DNA from: Humulus lupulus
Lineage: Eukaryota > Streptophyta > Magnoliopsida > Rosales > Cannabaceae
DNA: 64,000 bases
Assembly (NCBI RefSeq): GCF_963169125.1
Contig: NC_084802.1
Location: 17,856,896 to 17,920,895 of the forward strand
Reading direction: 5' to 3'
Made by a program: the position numbers and the translations under genes. This document shows, piece by piece, positions 46,601-57,630 of this stretch (position 1 is the first letter of the stretch; each line of letters starts with the position of its first letter). The notes under the pieces were generated by a model. It saw only the letters and a list, made by a program, of their open reading frames with translations. It made no database searches and was not told the origin of the DNA.

Positions 46601-48889
46601 ACCAAACAAAACACACAATTCAATTCTCAAACCATGATATTCATAGCTGAATTCCACAACATAATCACATAAAATTCCCTTACCTCAATATGCAAAACAA
46701 TCCTCTAGGTTTTCTGGCCTCAATTCCCTTCATGATTCCATAAAAATTCAGAAACTCCTCTCCTTCCCTTCTGTTTTCTCTAGTTTCCTCTAGAGCTTTC
46801 CAACACAATGTTCAGACTATACTTATGTAAAATAACGTAAAGGATTCTTCCTCAGCCAAATTCATCTATATCCCAGCCAGAAGACTCCTTTGCCCCTCCA
46901 TCTAACTCTCTTTCTAACTAAACCTCAAGGGCATCTTAGACCTTTCCCAACCCTTTCAAATATACAACTTTTCCAACTAGAGTAGTTATCCTTAACGGTT
47001 ACCAATGGTTACCTAAGTTACCAAAATGTTACTAACCATTACTTACAAATTCCCAAACTCAAGTTGTAATACTCCCAAAATTTCCCCTAGGCTCCTCCCG
47101 AGCCGGGTATTTGACCCCGTTGTGACTTTCTAGCTAAACGGCTCCCTAGGACCGTCTCGGAACGTGCATCACAATTATATCACCGTCATACCATAAATTT
47201 CACATATAGTACATTTATGCCCTCAACGGGCTAAAATTATCAATTTTCCCCTAACAACCAAATGGGGCCCACATGCATATTTATTTCACCTAAACATGCA
47301 TTCTAACCACATATTCATTAAATTCACATAAATTAATACGGTTTAACAATTATTGCCCTCCAGGCACACTAATCAAGGCTCCAAGCCTTATTAGCAAATT
47401 TGGGTCGTTACAAAACCTGTCTCAAAAAATTGACCTATAGCTCTACAAACTTCATCACCAATGTCTTGCCACATCACCTTAAAAAATGTTGAACCATAAC
47501 CATCTGGGCCCGGAGATTTGATGCTAGAAATACTGAACATGGCACCTCAAATTTCCTTATGCGTGAATGGTTTCAATAACATCAGCTGCTGATCTAAAGA
47601 ATGCTTTAAACCCATATCAACACACTGTTTATTTAACTCCTTGGAAGTAGAACTAGGACTCCCCATTATACCTCTAAAATGATTCAGAAAATGAGAAACA
47701 ACTTTAGAGTAATTATTCACCACCCTTCCTTGCTCATTTATGTAAGTTGTTATTCTATTAGCCTCCTTACGCTTCTTCAAACACGCATGAAAAAATGCAG
47801 TATTCAAATCACCTTGTCTCAGCCAATTTATCTTACTCCTTTGAGTCAAAAAACTGTGATACATTTGCTCTTGAATTCTGAAATTTTCAGCAGTAACCTT
47901 AACTTTGTCTTGAGACGTAAGATTGCTAGGATGGTGTTGAGCAAGAAACAAAGCTTCATGATATTGGTCCTTTTCTTTTTGAAAATGGACTCCTATATCT
48001 CCAATACAGTCCATGTTGAATCTCTTTAATTTATGCTTTAACCTCATTGTCTTCAAAAAAATAGACTTCAATTCTGTCCCCTTCATCGGCTGCCTCCAAT
48101 TGTCTAATACCATCTGCTTAAAATTAACATGTTCAGTCCAGAAATTGTAAAACCGGAAAAGCTTTATACCCATATTCTCAACTGGCATGACAGAAATGGT
48201 ACACGAGCAATGGTCTGAAATTGTTTCCCAATTATACACAGCTGAAGTGTTAGGAAACCCATCCAACCATTCCTCATTTATAAAAACATGGTCTATCTTG
48301 GAGTAAATACGAGCAGCTCCATCTTGATTGTTAGTCCAAGTAAAGAAGGAGCCAGTACTTTTTAGTGCTTCCAAATGATTCATAGCAATCCGATGAGAAG
48401 AATCCACGAGTTCCATCTGAGAAACAGACTTTCCCCACTTCTATCCCTTGCTGTAAAAATAGCATTAAAGTCTCCTAAAATCATCCAAGAGAAAATTGGA
48501 CGAACAATCTGAGATAAACCTTGCCATAAGGCCTTCCTCTCCTCCAATGTATTTCGGCCATAAACAAAAGTAACATTAAAAGAGTGTTTGTGACCTGTCA
48601 TTTTAACAAGGCAGTGAACATATTGATTATTCTCCTCTAAAACACTTACTTTGACAAAAACTTTCCTCCATATGATCAAAATTCTTCCCTCCTTCACAGG
48701 ACTAGTGTAAAAGTCCCAATTCCTGAATTTATTAGACATTAATTCCTGTACTCTTATTCCCTTCATTTTAGTCTCCAAAATAGCTCCAACCCCTACTTTA
48801 TTCTTACTACAAATATCTAACACAGCAATATGTTTTTTCGGGCTATTCAATCCCCTAATATTCCAACTTAGAATATTACAATTATCCAT
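43625..48889 (-). pseudogene. LINE 2 ORF2: endonuclease, reverse transcriptase (part deleted), zinc finger
   Basis: The start at 48889 overlaps the ORF1 stop in ATGGATAA. The endonuclease has LSWNIRGLNS, LETKM, GDFNA and SDHC. The reverse transcriptase begins with SPGPDGYGS (about 47500) and continues across the solo LTR with LIPKVENPIRAVDY and ACCSTIYKCVSKL. It then jumps to YHPMCKSLKLISLCFVDDLL, so motif A and the QGDP block, about 400 bp by comparison with LINE 1, are deleted near 45000. The C-terminal finger, CPVCGSCDESHSHLFFEC, is intact (about 44000-43950). Further damage is a frameshift near 48410 and a TGA near 47547. It is inactive. Confidence 0.9.
45136..47412 (-). mobile_element. 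Chromovirus solo LTR inside LINE 2
   Basis: It starts TGTAACGCCCTACTTCC and ends GGGTCGTTACA, 2277 bp, with an exact AAACC duplication (45131-45135 and 47413-47417). On the minus strand it begins TGTAACGACCCAAATTTGC followed by TAATAAGGCTT, close to the B2 LTR start at 49482. There is no internal domain. Open frames within it (for example 45652-46059) are chance. The LINE reading frame continues correctly when the LTR and one duplication copy are removed. Confidence 0.93.
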
Positions 48890-49478
48890 TTGAAGATTGT
48901 GATTTACCCTTGCCTCCTTCATTCCCCTCTGTCTGCTCCTGAAGCACCCCAAACAGATTTGTTAACTTCTTCCCTTGGACCTCATTTTTGTTTGTATTCT
49001 TGTTATTACTGCCTATTTGGCCTTGCTTATGCAGAGGTCCTGGTTTCTTAGGTGTTTTCCACTTATTCTTTGATTTCTGGCCCTCAACATCAGTTGTCCC
49101 CTCAACCACCTCCTTAGTTCCTGAACACTGTCCCTCTCTGGCATCAGCATCTATATTCAGCTCCTTAGGCAGTTCTGGAGTTAAATTCAGCACTTGTTTT
49201 TCCTTATCCCGTCCAATCTCATGAGATGTTTTAGGGAGATTAACCTTCTGAACCGGTTGTGGCTTCAGCTCCTTGCGGCAATCAGTCAAAATATGGCCAT
49301 AACCATCACATTTTTTGCATTTGACAGGCAGCCATTCATAATCCACCCCTTGCTCCACTAGCTGACCTTGCTCATTCCTATAATGTATAATCCTCGGAGG
49401 ATTTTCTGAGAGTTCAACCTCCACCAGAATCCTAGCAAACTGAACTCTAGTTCTCTCTCGAGTAAACTTATCGACCAT
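48882..49478 (-). pseudogene. LINE 2 ORF1, C-terminal two thirds
   Basis: This is the nucleic-acid-binding protein of the LINE particle. It has RVQFARILVEVELSENPPRI and VDYEWLPVKC, then a CCHC zinc knuckle CKKCDGYGHILTDC, followed by a Lys/Pro-rich tail. The DUF4283-like N-terminal part, which should lie to the right, is cut off by the LTR of chromovirus B2 at 49482. The open frame itself has no stop. Confidence 0.85.
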
Positions 49479-49481
49479 TAT

Positions 49482-51904
49482 TGTAAGGACCCAAATTCGC
49501 TAATAAGGCTTAAGGGCCTTGATTAGTGTGCCTGGAGGGCATAATGGGAATTATGCGTGACTTTGATGAGTAAATGCATGATTATGATTTAAAGCATGAT
49601 ATATGACTACTTGAATATTTGAGATGCATGACTATGTGTATTAGTATGCATGTAGGCCCTGATTAGATTAGAAGGGCATAATCGTAATTTTGGCTAGTAT
49701 GGGCATAACTGTATTGATATATGTGATGATTGTTGAGACCACATTATTATGTGGATATATCTGTGATCTGTGACTCGAGACGATCCTAGTGAGCAAAGTA
49801 GCGAAAAAGTCATGGCGGGGATTTATACCCGGCTCGGGGTGAGCCTGGGGGTATAAATGGGAATTCAGTGAGTATATTGGAGTCTATTTTGACATTGAGG
49901 AATATAATTGGAGATTAATTAGGTATCGGTAATGAAGCGGGGAATATTGGAGACACTCGAGGAGTTAGCGGGAATTGGGATGAAATGACTAAAATGCCTG
50001 TAAGTGGATTAAAGGGTTTAGAATTAAAAGGGAGGGGATTAAGGTCATTTGGATTTTTAGAGATAGGTATTACTGAGGCTTTATGTTAGTGGAAGTGGTA
50101 GAATGTAATAGAATTCTGAAAAGAAAAGAAGGGAAAGAAAGGAGAAAGAAAAGGAAGGAAAAACAAAGTTGTTTTCCTAGGAGTCGGTTGGTGATCTCCT
50201 TCACCATTTCTGGGCGTTTTCTTGGAGCAAAATTCAGAGGGGAGCTAGGTCAACTAATCCATAAGGTTTCTGAGCTAAGCTTGAGGATTTGACAAGGGTT
50301 TAGCAAGGTTAGGCCATCACTTGAGGTAAAATTTTGTAATTCCTTCAGTTCTGGTTTTGGTGTTTAGCAAAGATAACTAAGCTGTGTTGATGGGGAATTA
50401 TAGGGAAGTTGGAGCCAAGGGTTGAGGAAGAGCGAGCCAAGGAGGTCTAGAGGCAACTTGAGGTCAAAGTTCCATCAAAGGTATAAATTCTAAGCTTCTA
50501 ACTCTGATGTTTTGACTGGTTTCTGCTGAGTTTCTGAGCTTAGAGTCAGCTATGTTGAATTTTGAGATTAGGGATGCATGTGATTGGGTTTTGAGTATTA
50601 GGGGTGCTTGGGATGAGTGGAGGATGTTCATAAGGTTGTTTTTGAGTTTGGTGAAGGTTTGGAGAAGTTTTGGTTGAGTTTGGTTCGAGGAAATCGCAGG
50701 AAGGAAAACTGAGGTGGTGTTTGTCTGTGACTAGCGCTACAGTGCTAGCCTTTAGGCGTTGTAGTGCTAGGCCATGATTACTGAGGGGATTTTGCTTCTG
50801 TTTGTAGCATTGTAGCGCCCTCCAATGAGCGTTGTAGCGCTACCCTGCCTTCAGAAAGGGATTTTAGGGTTATTTGCAAGGGTTTTTGATCAAGGGTTTG
50901 GTGTTTGTTTCCACCACCCTATTTGGTGAAACGAGGACTTCCCGGGGGCTCAGGATTGGCCCTGAGGCTAGGTTTTGGACTTAAGGTTTGATGATGACTT
51001 TGGCCTATGATTGTGTTTAGGTGAGCGTTAGGTCTTGGGAGGGATCATGCTCAGGGAGTCGAGTGATCAAAGCTAGCAAATTGAAAGGTAAGAAAACTGC
51101 ACCCGACTATATGCTTGTGATGGAACTAAGTGCTCCCGATATTTGTATTATTTCAATGATGGTATCATGCCATGGGACATGTGATAGCGGCCTAAGAGTG
51201 TCGAACACAATATTTGCGCACAGGGCGCGACTTGGCCACTGGTAGCCGAGGACAGCTTAATATTCACTGAGCTCGGTTTAAGCGGGCCGGAGTCAGTGGG
51301 ATAACGGAGGGAGCAGCCTGAGGGCACTAGCCCTAGTTATCATTTGTGAACTGATATGTGATATGACTTGATATGTTTAGTGTGTTGAATACTTGTTTAT
51401 ACTGAATGATTATGTGGTTGAGAACTTGTGATGCGATATGAGAGATTGATTTGTCTGTTGATTGCTTATGCTCTGTCATTGTGTTTTCTTGCTGGGCCTC
51501 GGCTCACGGGTGCTACGTGGTGCAGGTAAGGGCAAAGGCAAGCTGGACCAATCCTAAGATGGAGAGCTGCGGGGTTGAATGTACATAGCCAGCTGTTCGA
51601 TCGCCATGGTCAAGGAGTGGATCAGGATAGGGATGCTTAACTGTCTGTTTTGCCCTAATATGGCTTGTTATTATATCTAAACCTTATGACTTTTGTAAAC
51701 GGTCTTCAAACTTAATATTTTTTGGGATCCCGTGTAAACAGGAAATGTTTCTTATGATAAATGTGGCTTTTAAGACCAAAATGTTTTAACCCTAGTTCCT
51801 TTATAGTTCCAGTAACATGTTTTAAATTAAATGACTTGATTTAGCAAGTCTAGCACTTTATAAACACACAGTGCAACGGTCTTGGCTATCCAGGGCGTTA
51901 CAAC
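49482..51904 (+). repeat. 5' LTR of chromovirus B2
   Basis: It starts TGTAAGGACCCAAATTCGC and ends CAGGGCGTTACA, 2423 bp. It shares GCCTCGGCTCACGGGTGCTA and other blocks with the B1 LTR and with the solo LTR at 45136 (inverted). Confidence 0.9.
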
Positions 51905-51907
51905 TTG

Positions 51908-51919
51908 GTATCAGAGCGT
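51908..51919 (+). other. Primer-binding site of B2
   Basis: A perfect TGGTATCAGAGC three bases after the LTR, for initiator-Met tRNA priming. Confidence 0.9.
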
Positions 51920-52285
51920 CTTAGGTTTATGGGTCCTGAAGACTGGCTGGATATGTACATTCGCCGCGAGAGACAAGCTCAACTCAGGGTTTGGTAATTT
52001 TGTATACATGATTATATGCTTAAATGATTTGAGTGAGATACAATTGTTAATATTTGTTTGATGAATAGGGAGTATAAGATACTGATAGGGCCTGGCCCTT
52101 GACTATTGCATGATGTTATTGAGGCGTTCTTATTAGCACTGCTGTGCATGTGAATGAATATCTGGATGTTATAAATTGATTGCTTGTGAATGGTTGGAGT
52201 TCTAGTGATGGATCGTAAAAGGATTATTACCCTGTCATCATAGCCTAATTGCCGAGTCGTTGACTGCAGATTGACTTGAATAGTT

Positions 52286-53959
52286 ATGCGTTCAAGAAAA
52301 TCCATGCGACTAGCCGGCAGGTCTGGGGCTAGAGATGATGACCAGGGCAAGATCCCTCCGCCAATCCCTGAGAACTGGCAGCAGCTAATGGCTGACATAC
52401 AGGCCTGGCTTCAGAGCCAAGATGAACATATTCGAATTCTGCAGCAGGCTCCATCTGGGAGTGTTGCCCCTATTGTGCCACCTGCAGTGGTACCAGTAGC
52501 GCAGCCAGTTGAGGTTGGGAACAAGTGGGAACCGTTGTATGAGCGGTTCAGGAAGCAGCAGCCCCCGATCTTTGAGGGAGGACTAGATCCATTGAAGGCT
52601 GCGCAGTGGATGACTTTGATCACTACCATTCTTGATTTTATGAGGGTAGAAGGACATGACAGAGTGGCCTGTGCCACTTATATGCTGAGAGAGGATGCCC
52701 GAATCTGGTGGGAGGTGGCATCACAGACTAGAGATGTTACTGCATTGACTTGGGAAGGGTTTAAGGACTTGTTTAGTCAGAAGTATTATAATGTTTCCAT
52801 CAGGGCAGTGAAGATAAATGAGTTTGTGGGGCTGGTTCAGGGCAGTATGACAGTTACAGAATATGCCCTGAAGTTCGATAGACTTGCAAAATTCGCACCA
52901 GATCTTGTGCCTACTGATGCAACTAGGCAAGACAGGTTTATTAGAGGGCTGAATACTATGATAGCCCGAGATGTGAGGATTACCACAGTTCCTGGAGGGA
53001 CAACTTATGCCCAGGCTGTGGAGAAGGCTCTTACCGCTGAGGAAGCGGAGAATAAGATATGGAGAGAGAGTGTTGTGAGGAATGAGGGTCGCAGGGCGGT
53101 GCCTCCATATTCTGGTTCTGGTAGGGGCAGAGGCCCCAATGATTTGAAGAGAAAGACTCCTGATGCTTCGATCGCTCCTAGTCCTGATAGGAGAGGTCGG
53201 GGTACTCAGGGCAGCCGTCAGGGAGGCGGTGGTTCATGGAGGACCCATCCAGAGTGCATGAGATGCAAGAGACGTCATCCGGGCGAGTATCGGGCTAAGG
53301 CCTGCTATGTGTGCGGGGTGGTGGGACACCTTAGGAAGGATTGCCCGACTGTGAAGAAGGGAGAGACAGAGAAGGTGGACAGCTTGACTCCAGCTCGAGT
53401 GTTCACCCTGACACAGGCGGAGGCCGAGGCTAGTCCCTCAGTAGTGACAGGTCAGCTTTCTAGTGTTGGAATTCCTTTTACTGTGTTGATTGATTCTGGT
53501 GCTACACATTCGTTTGTATCTGATAAGGTGATTGATAGATTGTGTAGACTTAGTGAGTATAGTACTTTAGGGTTTGGGACTGTTTTGCCTACAGGAGAAC
53601 TAGTAGTATCTAGGAGGTGGATTAGAGCACTGCCAGTGATAGTTGATGGCAGGGAGTTGTCAATAGACTTGATAGAGTTGAGTATGGAGGATATTGATAT
53701 GATTCTAGGTATGGATTGACTGGTTAGATATGGAGCTACCATTGACTGCAGGAAGAAGATGGTGACTTTTGAGCCAGAGGGCGAGGATCCCTTTGTTTTT
53801 GTGGGAGCGGTGCATGCACCCCGCGTACCCAGGATATCTGCGTTAAGAGCCATAGATTTGTTACACGGTGGATGTATAGGCCTTCTGGCTAGTGTGGTGG
53901 ATACCACTAGAGTCTCACCAGTAGGACCGAAGGAGACTAGTTTCACCCTCACAAAGTAA
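52286..53959 (+). pseudogene. B2 gag-protease, long open frame with a single stop, then truncated
   Basis: The best-preserved retroelement gene in the window: 477 codons open from ATG at 52286. Gag has KWEPLYERFRKQQPPIFEG, REDARIWWEVASQ and EYALKFDRLAKFAP. Two zinc-finger-like motifs follow (CMRCKRRHPGEYRAKAC and CYVCGVVGHLRKDC), then the protease with LIDSGATHSFV and DIDMILGMD. The TGA at 53717-53719 stands where related proteins have Trp. The frame then continues to 53959 with VRYGATIDCRKKMVTFEPEG and ends near the expected start of the reverse transcriptase linker (PVGPKETS). It is similar to B1 throughout. Confidence 0.93.
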
Positions 53960-53961
53960 CC

Positions 53962-53978
53962 CTTTGGCTTGATTTATC
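53962..53978 (+). repeat. 17-bp target duplication, right copy
   Basis: CTTTGGCTTGATTTATC, identical to 43435-43451. It is followed by Tat-lineage sequence that continues from 43434. Confidence 0.88.
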
Positions 53979-54426
53979 AAAACAACAAAATTTCGAAAAA
54001 TACTCTAAGTACCCTAGCATGCTTTCACTTATTTTGCTCGTGTGTTTACATACCTTTGATATGCTTTGCTTACTAGATATCTTATATGCCCCCCAAGTGA
54101 TTGAGGAGCTTTAGGTCCTCGGTCACTTGCCTTGACCGAAACTTGTTCGAACATTTCTGCTCAGAATAAAGACTTGTAAAAATGAAAATACAGCCAAATA
54201 ACACACGCAATGAGCAAATACTTGTAATAAATACAATAGTTGGCAAGAATGACTAGTTGCGCACAGTCCCTTTTATTTCTTGTAATAAATGGACAAAACA
54301 TTTTTGTACGAGTGATCAACAAAATGATCTTACACTTATAAGTGATCAGTAACATAAATGACCAACCCTTTTTCATAACTTGTAAAAAGTAAAATTAATA
54401 CAAGCCAATTCTTTAAGAAAAATTGT
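53979..54426. other. Tat spacer between integrase and antisense gene
   Basis: Non-coding sequence on the 3' side of pol. No polypurine tract or LTR is visible here, because the antisense gene and the lost LTR lie further left. Confidence 0.5.
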
Positions 54427-55582
54427 TTATTGATAGTACTTGCGCAGGTGTTCTCCATTCCAATAGCGAGGAATGAGATCTCCATTTAAGCGAGCAAGTT
54501 TATAGGTGCCTGGTTGAAGGACGTCTTCAATTTTGTACGGTCTTTCCCAATTAGGTCCGAGTACTCCAGCAGCCGGATCGCGGGTGCTGAGAAAAACCCT
54601 TCTAAGTACTAGATCTCCCACATCGAATTTCTTTTTGTGTACTTTAGAATTGAAATACCGGGCGACCTTTTGCTGGTACACTGCTACTCGGAGTTGGGCT
54701 TGCTCACATTTTTCATCGACCAAATCTAGAGATTCCATCAACAGGTGGCTATTGGAGCCTTGATCGTACGTTATTCTTCGATGCGACGGTGGATCTAACT
54801 CAATAGGCAGCATAGCCTCATATCCATAGGCCAAGGAAAATGGAGTATGGCCTATTGCTGTTCGATGGGAAGTTATGTACAACCAAAGGACTTCAGGAAA
54901 TTGCTCTGGCCATGCCCCCTTCGCTTCCTTAAGTCTTTTCTTCAGAGTGTCCTTTAGCGTTTTATTGACTGCCTCTGTCTGAGACAATCTTTCTTGGCAA
55001 TCCATAGCGACACACGATGTTTTTGACCATGAAATCCAGCACTTTCTCGTTCGTTATGGTTGCGAGTGGCTCAGCTTCGGCCCATTTAGTGAAGTAATCG
55101 ATGGCCACTACGACGTATTTGACGCCGCCATTCCCTGCGGGCAAGGATCCGATTAGATCGTTACCCCAGATTGCAAATGACCACGGACTTTGCATCTGTT
55201 TTAGCTCATTAGGGTCTGCTCTCAGAATTTTGGAGAACCTCTGGCATTTGTCGCACCTTCGCACAAAGTCCATCGAGTCTTCATTCATTGTTGGCCAGAA
55301 GTGTCCTTGCCTTAGGATTTTTTTCGATAAGCTCTGCCCCCCAGCATGGTCCCCACAAAAGCCCTCGTGGACCTCTCTCATTAATTCTTTGGCCTTCTCT
55401 TTTGAAATACACCTGAGGAGTGGCATTGAGTATCCCCTTTGGTACAAGATTCCATTGACCAGGATATATCTAGCAGCCTGCTGCTGAAGGGTCCTGGCTT
55501 TGTTTCTATCCATTAGAAACACACCCTGTGTCAGGTACTCTACGTAGGGTGTCATCCATGAATCCGCCGTTTGAATCACCAA
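54427..55582 (-). pseudogene. Tat integrase, catalytic core deleted between the second Asp and Glu
   Basis: The zinc-binding part is HEGFCGDHAGG and CDKCQRF. The core has VVAIDYFTKWAEAEP (first Asp) and KIVSDRGSQ (second Asp). The frame then shifts and reads QTEAVNKTLKDTL, holding the Glu. In a working enzyme about 35 residues separate the second Asp from the Glu; here almost none remain, so roughly 40 codons are gone. The C-terminal part, FSLAYGYEAMLPIEL to GEHLRKYYQ (stop at 54427), is intact. Confidence 0.9.
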
Positions 55583-55597
55583 AGAGGTTTCTTCCGC

Positions 55598-56029
55598 TCA
55601 AATGCTCGGTGCAGACAGTCGTTCAACTGGTACTATATTCAGAGTGTTAGCATCCTTGGCACTTGCTAACTTGGCCAAAGCATCAGCGTTTGAATTTTGG
55701 TATCGAGGTACTTGCAGGAGGGTATATTTCTGAAACTGAGCTAACAAATCTCTTGCCTGATTCAAATAGACAACCATCTTTAGACCTCGGGCCTGGTATT
55801 CTCCAATGATCTGATTAACCACTAGCTGAGAGTCACAGTAGATTTCAAGTAACTTTATATTCATATCTCTGGTTAATCGTAACCCTGTGAGCAATGCCTC
55901 GTACTCTGCTTCGTTGTTGGACGCTGTGAAGTCGAATCTAATCGCGCAGTGAAATTGATGCCCTTTAGGTGTTATCAATATCACTTCGGCCCCAGCGCGA
56001 TGCTCGTTAGAAGAGTCGTCCGTGAACAA
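55598..56029 (-). pseudogene. Tat second (archaeal-like) RNase H
   Basis: An RNase H domain separate from the one following reverse transcriptase, found in Tat-lineage elements. It keeps the four acidic residues: D in MFTDDSSNEHRAG, E in NNEAEYEALLTGL, D in YCDSQLVV and D in NSNADALAKLA. The open frame has no stop within the domain. It overlaps neither neighbour, but shares a frame with the upstream RNase H and downstream integrase parts. Confidence 0.88.
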
Positions 56030-56215
56030 CTTCCATGAGGGAGTTTGGTTTTGAGGCTCAGGCTCTTCAGGTGCTTTTGGCTACTCGCTATCTGGAAGCC
56101 CAGTGAGTTTTGCGACAAAGTCTGCCAGGGCCTGTCCTTTTATTGCTTCTCGTGGCGAGTAAGAGATATCAAACTGCCCAAGTTGGACCGCCCATTTCAA
56201 TAATCTGCATGCGGC

Positions 56216-57510
56216 TTATGGCTTCTGCAGAACTTGCTGTAGAGGTTGGTCGGTCAAAACTGTGATTGGGTGGTCTTGGAAGTATGGCCGCAACTTCTTG
56301 GAGGCTAAGATTATGCAATAGGCTAATTTTTCAATAGGTGGATACAACAGTTCCACTCCTATTAGCCTCTTGCTGACATAATAAATAGCCTTTTGCACGC
56401 CTTCCTCTTCTCTTACTAGGACAGCACTAGCAGCGTATTCTGTGATCACCAAGTAGACGAACAAAGCTTCTTTATCAACCGGCTTTGAAAGAACTGGTGG
56501 TTGCGACATGTGAGTCTTTAAGGCTTGAAAAGCCTGTTCGCACTCCTCCGTCCATTCGAATTTCTTGTTGCCTCTGAGTAGATTAAAAAATGGGACACAC
56601 TTGTCCATAGATTTGGAAATAAATCTACTGAGAGCAGCGATTCTTCCTGTCAAGCTTTGAACATCTTTGATTTTTGCTGGCAATTTCATATTGACCAGGG
56701 CTTTGATCTTCTCGGGATCGGCCTCAATTCCTCGCAAGTTTACTATAAATCCCAAGAACTTCCCCGATCCAACTCTGAAGGAGCACATGAGGGGATTCAA
56801 CTTCATCTGATATTTGTTCAAGACGTTGAAGCATTCTTGCAAGTCCCCTATATGCCCTTCTGCCTTTTCGACTTAACCAGCATGTCATCAACTTATACTT
56901 CCATGTTTGTGCCGATCAGCTCCTTAAACATGTGGTTGACCAGTCGTTGGTAAGTCGCACTAGCGTTTTTCAAACTGAAGGGCATTACTTTGTAACAGTA
57001 AAGCCTTGTATCAATCTGAAAGCTAGTGTGATCCTCATCAGGAGGATGCATATTGATCTGATTATATCTGGGGTATGCATCCATGAATGAGAGAATCTCG
57101 TGCCCTGCAGTGGCATCGACCAGTTGGTCGATTCTAGGGAGTGGGAAACAATCTTTAGGACATGCTTTATTAAGGTCTGTGAAATCCATGCATGTTCGCC
57201 ACTTGCCATTCGGCTTGGGAACAAGCACGGGATTAGAGACCCATGATGGATAAAATGCTACCCTGATGAATCCATTCTCCTTTAGCTTCTCGACTTCTTC
57301 CTTTAGAGCTTTTGATCTATCTTTGTCGAGTAGCCTCCTTTTCTGTTGTACTGGTGGAAAACTCTTGTCTACATTCATGACATGGCTAATAACCGGAGGG
57401 TCTATTCCAACCATGTCTTTCTTAGACCAGGCAAAAACTTCCTGGTTTTTTCTCAAAAATTCCACCAGTGCTTGTTTCGTTGTTGTCTTTAAGTTTTTAT
57501 CAACTTTCAC
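56216..57510 (-). pseudogene. Tat reverse transcriptase and first RNase H
   Basis: Reverse transcriptase blocks are NGFIRVAFYPSWVSNPVLVP, WRTCMDFTDLNKACPKD, ILSFMDAYPRYNQI (motif A) and the region of motif C near 56890. The tyrosine codon of YVDD is a stop there (EV-stop-VDD), and a frameshift follows at about 56870. The second half (56842-56216) has KFLGFIVNLRGIEADPEKI and the first RNase H region, FVYLVITEYAASAVLV, with its first acidic residues already changed. It is inactive. Confidence 0.9.
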
Positions 57511-57630
57511 AACCCTGGTCGGATCTTCCTCATCGAGTTAGACCTCCTCGAGGTCCTCGATGGGTCCTATCTCTTCATCAAAATCCCCAAAGTGAGGATC
57601 TAGATCTCTGTCCTCACTTTGGGCAACACC
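57511..57630 (-). other. Tat spacer between protease and reverse transcriptase
   Basis: An acidic linker is readable in part (LDPHFGDFDEEIGP). Stops show decay. Confidence 0.5.

Larger units (their letters stand above)
43452..49481 (-). mobile_element. LINE 2 (L1-type), minus strand, with ORF1 and ORF2
   Basis: The 3' end is an 11-base poly(T) (43455-43465) on the plus strand preceded by CTTGATG on the coding strand. The LINE contains ORF2 (48889 to 43625) and the C-terminal two thirds of ORF1 (49478 to 48882). A chromovirus solo LTR (45136-47412) interrupts ORF2, and ORF1 is cut at 49481 by chromovirus B2. Its 5' side has no LINE end. Instead, B2 runs to the matching target duplication at 53962. 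Confidence 0.88.
49482..53961 (+). mobile_element. Chromovirus fragment B2 (LTR-gag-protease), antisense within LINE 2
   Basis: An intact 5' LTR, primer-binding site, and gag and protease genes end abruptly near 53958, directly next to the LINE target duplication. Reverse transcriptase, integrase and 3' LTR are absent. ATTAT (49477-49481) is the left insertion flank. It is related to B1 but distinct. Confidence 0.9.

Noticed and set aside
53452..53952. A 166-codon minus-strand ORF in B2
   Set aside because: It is antisense to the clear protease frame (LIDSGATHSF) and has no domain.
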